Origin: Enterobacter sp. JBIWA008
GTDB taxonomy: Bacteria > Pseudomonadota > Gammaproteobacteria > Enterobacterales > Enterobacteriaceae
Assembly: GCF_019968765.1 (NCBI RefSeq)
Contig: NZ_CP074149.1
Location: 1,922,001-1,986,000, forward strand
DNA: 64,000 bases
Direction: 5' to 3'
Shown here piece after piece: positions 25,425 to 35,007 of this stretch. Within the stretch, counting starts at the first letter, position 1. Every line of letters begins with the position of its first letter. The translations under genes were made by a program, and so were the position numbers. The notes under the pieces were generated by a model. The model made no database searches. It worked only from the letters and a program-made list of their open reading frames with translations, and had not been told where the DNA came from.

Positions 25425-25579
25425 AATCACTAATTATCGATGTGGCCGGGCTGGCAGGCTTCGGCGCGCTGGTAGGAGGCGTTTACCTCAAATTTGGCGC
25501 GGCGGTAGCTCTCATGGCTGGCGGTAGCGGTCTGCTGCTGTGGGCGCTGCTGGCCGCCAGGAGAATAAAGTCATGCTGA
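25421..25579 (+). CDS. Small membrane protein between terminase and portal
   Basis: A GTG start overlapping the terminase stop gives 52 residues ([20 protein letters not shown] then [20 protein letters not shown]) with one or two hydrophobic segments. It overlaps the portal start by 7 bp. Small hydrophobic proteins are common at this position in SfV/HK97-like phages; the function is unknown. Confidence 0.6.
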   Translation: MKSLIIDVAGLAGFGALVGGVYLKFGAAVALMAGGSGLLLWALLAARRIKSC

Positions 25580-26715
25580 TTGATGCCATTTTTCGAAGTA
25601 ACTCGCTGGAAAACCCCGCGGTACCGCTCACCGTTGAAGCCGCCGAAAATGACGGGATTTTTAACGGCGATGTGATCGTTAATCCCCGTACGGCGATGAA
25701 ACTGGCAGCGGTTTATGCCTGTATTTACGTCATTTCGTCCAACGTTGCGCAGATGCCGCTGCACGTTATGCGACGCACCGGGAAGAAAGTCGAGGCCGCC
25801 CGCGATCACCCGGCGTTTTATCTGGTTCACGACGAGCCGAATGCCTGGCAGACCAGCTATAAGTGGCGCGAGCTGAAACAGCGGCACATTCTGGGCTGGG
25901 GTAATGGTTACACACGTGTAATCCGCCACGGCCGGACCGGTGAAGTGATCGGTCTTGAAGACTGTATGCCATGGGAAACAACGCTGCTCAACACCGGCGG
26001 ACGTTATACCTACGGTGTTTATAACGAAGAGGGTTCCTTTGCCATCAATCCTGACGACATGATCCACGTCAGGGCGCTGGGCAACGATCAGAAAATGGGT
26101 CTCAGTCCGGTACTGCAGCACGCCGAAACCATCGGAATGGGCATGAGCGGCCAGAAATACACGGAAAGTTTCTTCAGCGGCAACGCCAGGACTGCGGGTA
26201 TCGTCTCGGTTAAAGGTGAGCTGAATGATAACTCCTGGGATCGTCTGAAAAAAATGTGGCAGAAAGCCACCGTGATGCTACGCAGCCAGGAAAACAGGAC
26301 GATGCTGCTCCCGGCACAACTGGACTATAAAGCGCTGACAGTCTCCCCGGTCGATGCCCAGCTCATCGACATGATGAAACTCAACCGCTCAATGATTGCC
26401 GGAATTTTCAACGTTCCGGCACACATGATCAACGACCTCGAAAAAGCCACTTTCTCCAACATCTCCGAACAGGCGATTCAGTTTGTCCGTTACACGATGA
26501 TGCCGTGGGTGACGAACTGGGAGCAGGAGATTAACCGCAGGTTATTTACCCGCGCCGAACGTGAGGCCGGGTACTACGTGCGTTTTAACCTGACTGGACT
26601 TCTCCGCGGCACCCCGAAAGACGGGCTGGACGAGATGCTGGTCAGTGTCAACGCAGCAGATCCTATGAAAGATTTTAAAGACGAAGATAAAACGGAGGAC
26701 AAAACCGATGAGTGA
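25573..26715 (+). CDS. Portal protein (HK97 family)
   Basis: The 380-residue product starts [15 protein letters not shown] at 25573. Portal-type features include the N-terminal wing (AAVYACIYVISSNVAQMPLHV), DEPNAWQTSYKW, the clip region and the stem helix VPAHMINDLEKATFSN. It forms the dodecameric DNA entry channel of the capsid. It overlaps the upstream small gene and the protease (8 bp), following the order portal-protease-capsid. It appears intact. Confidence 0.9.
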   Translation: MLIDAIFRSNSLENPAVPLTVEAAENDGIFNGDVIVNPRTAMKLAAVYACIYVISSNVAQMPLHVMRRTGKKVEAARDHPAFYLVHDEPNAWQTSYKWRELKQRHILGWGNGYTRVIRHGRTGEVIGLEDCMPWETTLLNTGGRYTYGVYNEEGSFAINPDDMIHVRALGNDQKMGLSPVLQHAETIGMGMSGQKYTESFFSGNARTAGIVSVKGELNDNSWDRLKKMWQKATVMLRSQENRTMLLPAQLDYKALTVSPVDAQLIDMMKLNRSMIAGIFNVPAHMINDLEKATFSNISEQAIQFVRYTMMPWVTNWEQEINRRLFTRAEREAGYYVRFNLTGLLRGTPKDGLDEMLVSVNAADPMKDFKDEDKTEDKTDE

Positions 26716-27310
26716 CGATCGGGAAACACGCTGTTATAGCGATGAAGTCAGGGCCGAGCAGCACGATCAGCAGCCGACGCGCATTATCGGTTATGGCTCG
26801 GTGTTTAATTCACGCTCAGAACCGCTATGGGGATTCCGCGAAATTATTAAGCCAGGCGCGTTCGATGATGTGCTTGGCGATGATGTGCGCGGTCTGTTCA
26901 ATCATGATCCTAACTTTATTCTGGGCCGCAGCGCGTCCGGCACGCTGACAGTTTCGACTGATGAGCGCGGGTTACGTTATGACATTGAAGCGCCTGATAC
27001 CCAGACCATCCGCGATCTGGTGCTGGCACCGATGCTGCGCGGCGATATCAACCAATCATCCTTTGCCTTCCGCGTCGCCCGAGATGGGGAACGATGGTAC
27101 GAGGATGAAGACGGTGTGGTGATATGTGAAATTTCACGGTTTTCCCGCCTTTTCGACGTCAGCCCCGTAACGTATCCCGCTTACACGGAGGCAGATTACG
27201 GGGTACGTTCCATGAAAGCCTGGCTGGAGGCGCGCGACAGTGGCGCGCTGCAGAAAGCCATTAACCAACGAATGGCGCGTGAGCGCGTCCTGACCCTTCT
27301 TAACGCGTAA
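26708..27310 (+). CDS. Prohead protease (HK97 gp4-like, U35)
   Basis: The 200-residue serine protease should process the major capsid delta domain during head maturation. The catalytic histidine is in LFNHDPNFILGR and the serine in INQSSFAFRV. The N-terminal IIGYGSVFNSRSEPLW motif is typical. It lies between portal and major capsid genes and appears intact. Confidence 0.9.
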   Translation: MSDDRETRCYSDEVRAEQHDQQPTRIIGYGSVFNSRSEPLWGFREIIKPGAFDDVLGDDVRGLFNHDPNFILGRSASGTLTVSTDERGLRYDIEAPDTQTIRDLVLAPMLRGDINQSSFAFRVARDGERWYEDEDGVVICEISRFSRLFDVSPVTYPAYTEADYGVRSMKAWLEARDSGALQKAINQRMARERVLTLLNA

Positions 27311-27319
27311 GGAAAAACC

Positions 27320-28549
27320 ATGAAATTGCATGAACTGAAACAAAAACGTAATACCATCGCGACCGATATGCGCGCGCTGAATGAAAAAATCGGCGATAAC
27401 GCATGGACGGAAGAGCAGCGCACCGAGTGGAATAAAGCGAAGTCAGAGCTGGAAGGCCTCGATGAGCGTATTGCCCGCGAAGAAGAGCTGCGCCGCCAGG
27501 ACCAGACCTACGTGGATGAAAACGAGGAAGAGCAGCGCAATAATCTGGATCCTGATAAAAACACGCAGCAGGACGAAAAACGAGGTCAGATCTTTGATAA
27601 ATGGATGCGTCACGGCGCCAGCGAACTGAGTTCAGAAGAGCGCAAAGCCTTAAAAGAACTACGAGCACAGGGCGTGGCGCCAGATGAGAAGGGCGGTTAT
27701 ACCGTGCCTGATACCTTCCTGGCGAAAGTCGTTGAGCAGATGAAAGCTTATGGCGGCATTGCCAGCGTGGCGCAAATTCTGACGACTTCCGACGGTCGCA
27801 CTATGGAGTGGGCAACCGCTGACGGTACCGCTGAAATGGGCGTGCTGCTGGGTGAGAACGAAGAAGCTGGCGAAGAAGATACCGAATTCGGTATGGACTC
27901 CCTGGGCCCGGTGAAAATGACGTCCAAAATCATCCGTGTTTCCAACGAGCTGCTGCAGGATAGCGCGATCGATATGGAAGCCTATCTTGCCCGCCGTATT
28001 GCTGAGCGTATCGGCCGCGGTGAAGCACGATACCTTATTCAGGGTACCGGCACCGGCACGCCAAAACAGCCGAAAGGGCTGAAAGCATCCGTCACCGGCA
28101 CCACTCAGACGGCCGCCGCTGCCGCAGTGAAATGGCAGGAAATTCTGGCCCTGAAACACAGCATTGATCCGGCGTACCGCCGCGGGCCGAAGTTCCGCCT
28201 GGCGTTCAATGACAACACGCTGAAACTCATCAGCGAGATGGAAGACGGTCAGGGACGTCCGCTCTGGCTGCCGGATATCGTCGGCGTGGCGCCAGCGTCA
28301 GTGCTCAATGTTCCGTATGTCATCGATCAGGAAATTGACGATATCGGCGCGGGTAAAAAATTCATGTTCTGTGGCGACTTCGATCGCTTCATCATCCGCC
28401 GTGTTCGTTACATGATCCTGAAGCGCCTAGTGGAGCGTTACGCAGAATATGACCAGACAGGCTTCCTGGCATTCCATCGCTTTGACTGCATCCTGGAAGA
28501 TACCTCCGCCATTAAAGCGCTGGTGGGCAAGGGCTCTGCAAGCAGCTAA
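27320..28549 (+). CDS. Major capsid protein (HK97 fold)
   Basis: The 409-residue protein has an N-terminal coiled-coil delta domain (about 1-110; MKLHELKQKRNTIATDM) that the protease would remove. The HK97-fold body follows, with KGGYTVPDTFLAKVVEQM, VSNELLQDSAIDMEAYL and the RFDCILEDTSAIKAL C-terminus. It appears intact. A hairpin with seven T's follows. Confidence 0.93.
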   Translation: MKLHELKQKRNTIATDMRALNEKIGDNAWTEEQRTEWNKAKSELEGLDERIAREEELRRQDQTYVDENEEEQRNNLDPDKNTQQDEKRGQIFDKWMRHGASELSSEERKALKELRAQGVAPDEKGGYTVPDTFLAKVVEQMKAYGGIASVAQILTTSDGRTMEWATADGTAEMGVLLGENEEAGEEDTEFGMDSLGPVKMTSKIIRVSNELLQDSAIDMEAYLARRIAERIGRGEARYLIQGTGTGTPKQPKGLKASVTGTTQTAAAAAVKWQEILALKHSIDPAYRRGPKFRLAFNDNTLKLISEMEDGQGRPLWLPDIVGVAPASVLNVPYVIDQEIDDIGAGKKFMFCGDFDRFIIRRVRYMILKRLVERYAEYDQTGFLAFHRFDCILEDTSAIKALVGKGSASS

Positions 28550-28575
28550 TAAACTACATCACTGATCAAACCATG

Positions 28576-28595
28576 CCGCGTTAAGCGGTTTTTTT
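28576..28595 (+). terminator. Short hairpin with T tract after the capsid gene
   Basis: CCGC-GTTAA-GCGG is followed by TTTTTTT. The stem is short (4 bp) but GC-only. A second hairpin (GCCCGCC-ATCT-GGCGGGC, 28598-28615) follows. Together they may reduce read-through after the highly expressed capsid gene. Confidence 0.5.
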
Positions 28596-28628
28596 GTGCC
28601 CGCCATCTGGCGGGCGCAGGAGGATCCT

Positions 28629-28952
28629 ATGTTGCTTTCTCCTGAGGAAATCAAAACTCAGCTCAGGCTGGACGAGGATTACACCGATGAAGACAAGTTT
28701 CTTGAGCTGCTGGGGCGGGCGGTTCAGGCTCGGACAGAAAATTTTCTGAACCGGAAACTTTATGCGGCGGAGTCGGGGGTGCCATCCGACGATCCGGAGG
28801 GGCTTATTCTCTCGGATGACATACGGATGGGGATGCTGCTTCTGGTGACGCACTTCTACGAGAACCGCTCAACCGTCACCGAAGTGGAGAAAGTCGAGCT
28901 GCCGATGAGCTTTAACTGGCTCGTCGGTCCATACAGGTACATCCCGCTATGA
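28629..28952 (+). CDS. Head-tail connector (HK97 gp6-like)
   Basis: The 107-residue product starts MLLSPEEIKTQLRLDEDY at an ATG preceded by GGAGGATCCT. The DEDYTDEDKFLELLGRAVQ pattern and four-helix layout match gp6-like adaptor proteins that bind below the portal. Its stop overlaps the next start by 4 bp. Confidence 0.85.
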   Translation: MLLSPEEIKTQLRLDEDYTDEDKFLELLGRAVQARTENFLNRKLYAAESGVPSDDPEGLILSDDIRMGMLLLVTHFYENRSTVTEVEKVELPMSFNWLVGPYRYIPL

Positions 28953-29353
28953 AACTCAGGCAGGCGCAGGCTAGCGCCACATACCTTTTGCCCGACCCGG
29001 GCGAACTGGACCAGCGTATCGTTATCCGGCGGCGCGTCGACGTGCCAGCAGATGATTTTGGCGTGTCACCTACTTATCCGGAGCAGGTCCGGACGTGGGC
29101 CAAAAAAACACAACCCGGCGCAGCGGCGTATCAGGGGTCTGTGCAGGTAGAAAATAAGGTGACCCATTATTTCACCATCCGTTTTCGCCGCGGCATTACC
29201 GCCGATCATGAAGTGGTTCACGACGATATTTCTTATCGGGTAAAACGCGTCAGGGATCTGAATAGCAAACGCCGTTTCCTGTTGCTCGAGTGCGAAGAAC
29301 TGGGTACCGACAGCGGGAGTGACTATGCCGCAGACAGCATTTTTACACGTTGA
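28949..29353 (+). CDS. Head closure / head-tail joining protein
   Basis: The 134-residue protein contains the conserved pattern of phage head-tail joining proteins (LDQRIVIRRR, TWAKKTQPGA, FTIRFRRGITADHEVVHDD, SYRVKRVRDLNSKRRFL). It should plug the portal-adaptor channel before tail joining. It overlaps the next gene. Confidence 0.82.
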   Translation: MKLRQAQASATYLLPDPGELDQRIVIRRRVDVPADDFGVSPTYPEQVRTWAKKTQPGAAAYQGSVQVENKVTHYFTIRFRRGITADHEVVHDDISYRVKRVRDLNSKRRFLLLECEELGTDSGSDYAADSIFTR

Positions 29354-29837
29354 TTTCGAACAGCCGGACGAGCTGGTCTTTAACCGGGCGAGGATGCGAC
29401 GAGCGTTCGTCAAAATCGGTCAGGTTCACATGCGCGATGCCCGGCGGCTGGTAATGAAACGTGGTCGTTCGAAGCCTGGCGAAAACCCCTCATACCGGAC
29501 GGGGCAGCTGGCGCGCTCAATCGGCTACTACGTGCCCCGCGCTTCTAAAAAACGTCCGGGGCTCATGGTGAAGATTGCACCAAACCAGAAGAACGGGGAG
29601 GGCAACCGCCATATCAACGGCGCGTTTTACCCTGCATTCCTGTTTTACGGTGTGCGCCGTGGCGCGAAGCGTAAGAAAGGGCACCATCGCGGCGCGTCCG
29701 GCGGCAGCGGGTGGCGCGTGGCACCGCGTAACAACTACATGACGGAGGTGCTGGAAAAACGCCGCAGCTGGACACGTTACGTGCTTTCCCGCGAGCTGCG
29801 TAAATCCCTCCGGCCTCAACGCAGGAAGAAAAAATGA
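29325..29837 (+). CDS. HK97 gp10-like neck protein
   Basis: The 170-residue basic protein (MPQTAFLHVDFEQPDE; later MRDARRLVMKRG, RTGQLARSIGYYVP, YPAFLFYGVRR) has the gp10/neck family pattern. The ATG at 29325 is favoured by GGGAG 5 nt upstream; a GTG two codons earlier is possible. The C-terminus is strongly basic. This is the last intact gene before the tail deletions. Confidence 0.75.
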   Translation: MPQTAFLHVDFEQPDELVFNRARMRRAFVKIGQVHMRDARRLVMKRGRSKPGENPSYRTGQLARSIGYYVPRASKKRPGLMVKIAPNQKNGEGNRHINGAFYPAFLFYGVRRGAKRKKGHHRGASGGSGWRVAPRNNYMTEVLEKRRSWTRYVLSRELRKSLRPQRRKKK

Positions 29838-29947
29838 AACTAACCCCGATAATTGCGGCGCTTCGCGCCCGATGTCAGCTGTTTGAAAACCGTGTTGGCG
29901 GTGCCGCGCAGTTTAAAGCGATTCCCGAAGCCGGAAAGCTCGCCGTG
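29834..29947 (+). pseudogene. Mu gp37-like tail protein remnant (N-terminal ~37 codons)
   Basis: MKLTPIIAALRARCQLF to IPEAGKLA matches the start of Mu gp37-like proteins located after the neck gene in SfV-like phages. The reading frame then runs into foreign sequence at about 29948, where a tail-sheath frame begins. The breakpoint is estimated by eye to within ~10 bp. Confidence 0.65.
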
Positions 29948-30220
29948 TTGACCCGTTCGGTGAACTGTGGGTTATCGCTGTGCCTGAGAGCGGGCAGGCG
30001 GCAACCGGCACGATCACCTTCTCAGGCACGGCAACAGATACGGGGGCGGTAAACCTGTATATCGGTACCACCCGTGTACAGATTACCGTGGCCGCTAATG
30101 ACACCGGCGCAAATGCGGCGCAGGCGCTGCTGGCTGCCATTAACGGCAATCAGGATCTTCCGGTCACCGCGCAGTATAAGATGACCTCGGCAGGACCTGC
30201 GCAGGGAACGCTTGCGGCTA
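29948..30220 (+). pseudogene. Tail sheath (Mu gpL-like) internal fragment
   Basis: From VDPFGELWVIAVPESG through ATGTITFSGTATDTGAVNLY to ALLAAINGNQDLPVTAQY the sequence matches the middle of Mu-type contractile sheath proteins. Both ends are missing. The fragment is joined in a new frame to a gp37 remnant on the left and a gpJ remnant on the right. Confidence 0.65.
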
Positions 30221-31139
30221 TATCGATTATCTGGCGCGCAATATGTTGCCCGATTTGTGCGATGAGGACTGGTTATACCGGCACGGCAGAATCAAGCGTT
30301 GTCCCCGAAAGGATGCCGTGGCCGCGGCGGGATATGTGCGCTGGGATGGAATCAGCGGAACGCCGACGCTGCCCGCCGGTACGCAGATACAGCGTGATGA
30401 TCAGGTGACTTTTACCACCACGCAAACCGTGAAAGCGTCAGGTGGCGTGTTGCGCGTGCCGCTGGTGGCGGATAACCCTGGAGCGGCAGGAAACACCGAT
30501 GACGGCATTGCCTTACGTCTGGGCACGCCGGTGAGTGGCATCCCGTCTACGGGGTATGCCGACTCGGTGGTGGGCGGCGATGACACAGAAGAGCTGGAGA
30601 CCTGGCGCGCCCGCGTCATGGAGCGCTATTACTGGATCCCTCAGGGTGGTGCCGACCCGGATTATGTCATCTGGGCAAAAGAAATTGCGGGCATCACCCG
30701 CGCGTGGACACTGCGCCACTATAAGGGGATCGGAACCGTAGGCGTCATGGTGGCAACCGGCGACCCGACGCACCCGGCACCGGGTGATGATCTGGTTCAG
30801 GCTGTGCGTAACCATATTCTGCCGCTGGCACCCATCGCAGGAGCAGGACTTTTCGTTTTCGCGGCCACGGAAAAAGTTATTCCGATGACGATTGCGCTGG
30901 CGAAAGATACCGCAGAAATTCGCGCGGCCGTAACAGCAGAGCTTAATTCTCTGATGCTGCGTGACGGCGTTCCTGACGGAAAAGTTTACCTGTCACGCAT
31001 CAGCGAAGCGATAAGCCTGGCAGCGGGTGAGGTCGCACACCAGCTGCGTGCGCCGGTTGCTGACGTCGCGCTGGGGCCTACCGAACTGCCCGTGGTTGGC
31101 ACCATCACCTGGGCAACATATACGGAGGCGAGCAGCTGA
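30221..31139 (+). pseudogene. Baseplate J-like protein, 5'-truncated
   Basis: The frame from GYIDYLARNMLPDLCDEDW (about 30221) to the stop at 31137-31139 gives ~305 codons of a Mu gp47/P2 gpJ-like baseplate wedge protein (LPAGTQIQRDDQVTF, NPGAAGNTDDGIALRLG, GADPDYVIWAKEIAGITRAW). The first ~50 codons were lost with the deletion that also removed tube, tape measure, hub and spike genes. An internal start cannot be excluded. Confidence 0.7.
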
Positions 31140-31725
31140 TGGCAATGCAGGATGAATATGAGCAGCTGCTCTACAGGCTGCTTCCCCCTGGTCCGGCATG
31201 GGAGGGAGAGAACCCGCTGATTGAAGGTCTGGCCCCGTCGCTTACGCGCGTGCACCAGCGTGCCGATGCACTGATGAAGGAAATCGACCCGGCGCAGACA
31301 ACAGAGCTGATTGATCGCTATGAAACCGTCTACGGTCTTCCGGACTCCTGTACCCCTGATGGGGTGCAATCGCTGGTCCAGCACCAGCAACGGCTGGATG
31401 CAAAAGCTAACGTGGCGGGCGGTATCAACGAACAGTTCTACCGTAACCAGCTGGACGCGCTGGGTTATACCACCGCGACAATCGAACAGTTTCAGAACCT
31501 CGACAGCACACCGGACCCTGAATGGGGGAATTCTGGCGCTATTACTGGCGTGTGAATATCCCTGCTGATGCCAACGTTAACTGGCAGACCTGCACCAGTG
31601 CGTGCAACTCCGCTATCAGAACCTGGGGCGACACGGTTGCGGAGTGTGTAATAGAAAAACTTGCGCCGTCACATACCGTCGTCGTTTTTGCTTACCCGGA
31701 AGGAACAGACAATGCATCGAATTGA
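31139..31725 (+). pseudogene. Mu gp48-like (YmfQ/DUF2313) baseplate protein, frameshifted near its C-terminus
   Basis: [21 protein letters not shown] is the typical start of gp48/YmfQ-family proteins, which cap the inner baseplate. The first frame ends at 31555. The expected C-terminus ([19 protein letters not shown] to 31725) continues in the next frame. The switch is at the G run 31524-31528; one more G would restore [12 protein letters not shown]. The defect could be a sequencing error. Confidence 0.75.
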
Positions 31726-33088
31726 CACACCAACTGCTCAGGCCGATAAATTTGGTCAGGGCAAAAATGGTTTTACAAATGGTGACCCGGCCACCGGCCG
31801 CCGCGCTACTGACCTAAACAGCGATATGTGGGATGCCGTTCAGGAGGAGATCTGTAACGCTATCGAGAAATCAGGCGCGGTGCTGAATAAAGGGCAACAT
31901 GATCAGCTATATCAGGCTATCGTTAAGCTCATCACCGACCGTGTGCCTGATGCGCTTTTACGCAGCAAGAATCTTGCTGACGTGGTAGATAAAGCACTGG
32001 CGCGCTCGAATCTGGAGCTGGGAACAGCGGCAATACGTAACACCGCTGACAACAGCAACAACAATGCTCTGGTGCCTGTTGGTTACAAGGGGAACTTTAC
32101 AGCCGACTCTAATCACAGCGCGATTGATTTTGCGACTTATCCCTTCGTCGTTGGTGAGTCATTATTTATTGATACGCGTGGGTGTACCAACATTCCACCG
32201 TTCATCACTCAGGATTTTTATTATATTGACGTCGTCTGCGCGACCGGACCCGCTGTCGGGGGAAGAGTTAACAGGCCTTTAGTCCAGTTCGTCAGTTACA
32301 CAAATTCAAAATTAATCCTCGCCATTCGTGAAGATGACGGTACGACTACAGGCTGGCGTTATTTCCGTGCGGTACAGTACGATTCTGACAATACTACCGT
32401 TACCATTCCAGGAGCACTTAAAGCTGTCAATGGCTCTACCGAGCTTTCGCAAAATGCGATAAACATTCGTGGGGCAGGGAATAAACACCTCTGGTTTTTT
32501 AATACTTCCGGTGCAGAAATGGGACTCGTTTATGCCTCAGATGATAAAGTGCTTCATCTACGCGCAGCTCAGGGACCTTCAGTAGATATTCAGTCAAACG
32601 GAAGTGTGATTGCGCCTAACTATCTTGAGGCTAAGGATGATATCCATTCAGGGCGGAACATCAGCAGTGTGGGGCTAATTCAGGCGGGGGCGGGCCTTTA
32701 TGACACGCCAGGAGTTCGGGTGTACTCGCCCAATAACCCACCGCCACAACAGGATTTAAGCCCATACGCGAGACGTGACTCTATTACTACCGTAGGGCTA
32801 TCATCAAACAATCCTGCATACCCCTATATGCGCCAGGAGTCCACAGGTGAAGTTATAGAACTTGCTCCTCAAAACTGGGTTAGAGGTAATTTCCTGCAGG
32901 GCATGCAGTTAGGGGCGCAGTCACTGAGTCTTTCCGCCGATGCCTCAGGAGGAAGCCTTTATTTGCCTTCGGGATGCATTGCAACAGGATATACATCACC
33001 AGGCTCATCAAATGCTAACGCAGTAAGGTTTTATTACAAACCAATTCAAGTTTATATCAATGGTTCGTGGGTAAATATATCTGGTTAA
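31712..33088 (+). CDS. Tail fibre protein
   Basis: The 458-residue protein starts [20 protein letters not shown] at 31712, overlapping the gp48-like gene by 14 bp. The N-terminus ([28 protein letters not shown]) is the conserved baseplate-attachment part of Mu/SfV-like fibres. The middle and C-terminal parts are Gly/Ser/Asn-rich receptor-binding sequence ([17 protein letters not shown]). It appears intact although the tail it would attach to is gone. Confidence 0.85.
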   Translation: MHRIDTPTAQADKFGQGKNGFTNGDPATGRRATDLNSDMWDAVQEEICNAIEKSGAVLNKGQHDQLYQAIVKLITDRVPDALLRSKNLADVVDKALARSNLELGTAAIRNTADNSNNNALVPVGYKGNFTADSNHSAIDFATYPFVVGESLFIDTRGCTNIPPFITQDFYYIDVVCATGPAVGGRVNRPLVQFVSYTNSKLILAIREDDGTTTGWRYFRAVQYDSDNTTVTIPGALKAVNGSTELSQNAINIRGAGNKHLWFFNTSGAEMGLVYASDDKVLHLRAAQGPSVDIQSNGSVIAPNYLEAKDDIHSGRNISSVGLIQAGAGLYDTPGVRVYSPNNPPPQQDLSPYARRDSITTVGLSSNNPAYPYMRQESTGEVIELAPQNWVRGNFLQGMQLGAQSLSLSADASGGSLYLPSGCIATGYTSPGSSNANAVRFYYKPIQVYINGSWVNISG

Positions 33089-33098
33089 AGGTGGTATC

Positions 33099-33671
33099 AT
33101 GCAAAATATTAAAAATTTTAAGGTTGTTTCTCCATCGGGAGATCAAATTAAAAAATTCTCAAACGACAGTGGTCTAACTCCTCTTTTTCTTATATCAGAA
33201 GATGGTAAGGATTGGTATGAATGTCAGAGTTTATTCTCTGATGATACAATTAAAATTATGTATGATGAGAATGGGATAATTTGCTCAGTCGTCGATGAGC
33301 CCATCCCTGAGCGCGGAAATATTTATGCGGTATCAATGTTTTATCCAGAAAATATGAGCGTGGCAGAGGTTCCTTTAAGTGATTATCCTGAAGGAGTGAA
33401 AATAGACGGCTCTTGGATGTTTCAAGACGGGGTAATTACCCAAGTTCCTATTGATGCTTTTGAACAGGCAACACAGCGAATAGGGGAAGCAGAGAAAGTA
33501 ATTGCACCTCTTCAGAGGGCTGTAAAATATGGAATTGCTACAGATGAAGAAAAGCAACAACTTGAGGAGTGGGAAGTTTACACTGTGCTTTTAAACCGTA
33601 TTGCAGCTTCTCAGTCTTCAGCTATTGAGTGGCCCGAGAAGCCTGGGATGGATACGAAAAACACCAAGTGA
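33099..33671 (+). CDS. tfa: Tail fibre assembly protein (Tfa family)
   Basis: The 190-residue protein has the Tfa C-terminal pattern (EQATQRIGEAEKVIAPLQRAV then TDEEKQQLEEWEVYTVLLNRI and IEWPEKP). Tfa proteins are chaperones that trimerise the cognate fibre, encoded directly upstream. The coding sequence is AT-richer than the head genes, as is usual for fibre cassettes. Confidence 0.85.
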   Translation: MQNIKNFKVVSPSGDQIKKFSNDSGLTPLFLISEDGKDWYECQSLFSDDTIKIMYDENGIICSVVDEPIPERGNIYAVSMFYPENMSVAEVPLSDYPEGVKIDGSWMFQDGVITQVPIDAFEQATQRIGEAEKVIAPLQRAVKYGIATDEEKQQLEEWEVYTVLLNRIAASQSSAIEWPEKPGMDTKNTK

Positions 33672-33702
33672 AGCAATGGTTGGTTAGTATTGCTCCTCCT
33701 TA

Positions 33703-34782
33703 TCACTCCAGGAGCTCATCGATAAGCTTCAAAATCGGGCTAACATCAGCATCCATAACTCGTCGCTCTTTTAGTCTAACCTGATATGCTAATTTATAGT
33801 TTGGCCCCCACACATCTGCGTTATCTGCTGGGGCGACCAGTATTTTGAATGGGTAAACACAAATTAATTTTTTATTGAATGCTCTCGACACGTGTACAAA
33901 TGATGTGTCTGGAGAGATGACTAATGCGCTATCTTTGATTATTTGTGCGGCAGAAAAGAATGAAGGGGTCGTGTTTTTAGTAACATTATATGAGTCAGGA
34001 ATAGACGCAATCCGGTGTTGCTCCCCGAGGATGATCATATGATGTGAATTGGCATATTTTGCCATGTGACCAGTTATGGCTTCAATTTGGGAATCTGAGA
34101 AAAACCGCTCACTAACACTCCCGTAAGGGATGAATGAAACAATTTTTTTGTTTGTTGTATTTTTAATGAGGTTCCGCGCGGTCTCTGCATCCTCATTCGG
34201 AATAATAACACAGTAGTCATAATTTGTTGTTTGGATCCCCAGGCGCTCAAGCAAATCAATGTACCTAGTGCTAATATGGGATAGAGGGTGTTTTATTTTA
34301 ATAACTTCATCATATATACGATATTTATCAGTAAACCCAATAGTTCTATAAGGTTTGGCGAGCCTAATCAAATTAAATGTGTCAATATTTGAATGAGTAA
34401 CTTCGTGCGAGTCAATCAGCACATAGGGATTGATTTGCTTGAGAGTTGCAATTAGGTCTTTTTTATTGTCAGGATTATATAAATATAAGCCCTCTAAATT
34501 TCTCCATTCCTTAAACAAAAAATGAGTTCGTTTGTCAGCAATAACAGATACTCGAAAATTATTTTTCACTAAAGTCTCAATTACACCACCAATAACAACA
34601 GCATCACCAATCCCTTTAGCGATGAAAGGTATTACTAAGTGGTTTGTACCTAACTCACTTTCATGCCTACGTGGACGACACAGGGCAGTTATTGTGCTCA
34701 ATAGGTTAAGTTTTAACCTTAGTTTCGCTCTTTTCAGAATGTAATTTTTGGAGCGGTTTGTTTTCCTGAGCCATCTGATCAC
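33703..34782 (-). CDS. GT9-family (heptosyltransferase-like) glycosyltransferase, prophage cargo
   Basis: The 359-residue product starts at a GTG (34782) preceded by AAGGAAAAG. The C-terminal half has the nucleotide-sugar site of GT9 heptosyltransferases (VSFIPYGSVSERFFSDSQIEAI, ISPDTSFVHVSRAFNKKL) and the N-terminal half a Rossmann start (IPFIAKGIGDAVVIGGVIE). Family members add sugars to LPS core; substrate and acceptor here are unknown. It is AT-rich and opposite to the head and tail genes. The PhoP box and -10 left at attR point at it with no obvious intrinsic terminator in the 226-bp leader, so PhoP control is inferred. Confidence 0.82.
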   Translation of the reverse strand: MIRWLRKTNRSKNYILKRAKLRLKLNLLSTITALCRPRRHESELGTNHLVIPFIAKGIGDAVVIGGVIETLVKNNFRVSVIADKRTHFLFKEWRNLEGLYLYNPDNKKDLIATLKQINPYVLIDSHEVTHSNIDTFNLIRLAKPYRTIGFTDKYRIYDEVIKIKHPLSHISTRYIDLLERLGIQTTNYDYCVIIPNEDAETARNLIKNTTNKKIVSFIPYGSVSERFFSDSQIEAITGHMAKYANSHHMIILGEQHRIASIPDSYNVTKNTTPSFFSAAQIIKDSALVISPDTSFVHVSRAFNKKLICVYPFKILVAPADNADVWGPNYKLAYQVRLKERRVMDADVSPILKLIDELLE

Positions 34783-34852
34783 GAACTTTTCCTTGTAAAA
34801 ATCGATATTAGGAACTTAAAGACTATGTTTTACATTTTACCCGGCACATCAG

Positions 34853-34901
34853 TTTGGGGCAAATTTGGGGGCAAAATCACGCTGGGGGCATGATTTGGGG
34901 C
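34853..34901. repeat. Arm-type integrase sites, right end of prophage 1
   Basis: Four copies of (T)TTGGGGGC-like sequence lie at 34853-34860, 34864-34873, 34883-34890 and 34894-34901. They resemble the two copies inside the int 3' end. Spacing and clustering near attR fit arm-type sites of the integrase. Confidence 0.55.
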
Positions 34902-35007
34902 GATAAAATGCCCATTATTGTCCGATAATGTCCGCCCTGAAATTGTTATAAGTTATTGATTAATAGATAAGTTATTGTTTTGGCGATGGTTGTGTTTTTC
35001 GCTAAGC

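Noticed and set aside
29834..33671. Prophage 1 as a tailocin or contractile injection system.
   Set aside because: Sheath is only a fragment, and tube, tape measure, hub and most baseplate genes are missing.
34783..35007. A hidden gene or tRNA between the glycosyltransferase and attR.
   Set aside because: No open frame with a ribosome binding site and no cloverleaf; the G-rich repeats are better explained as integrase arm sites.
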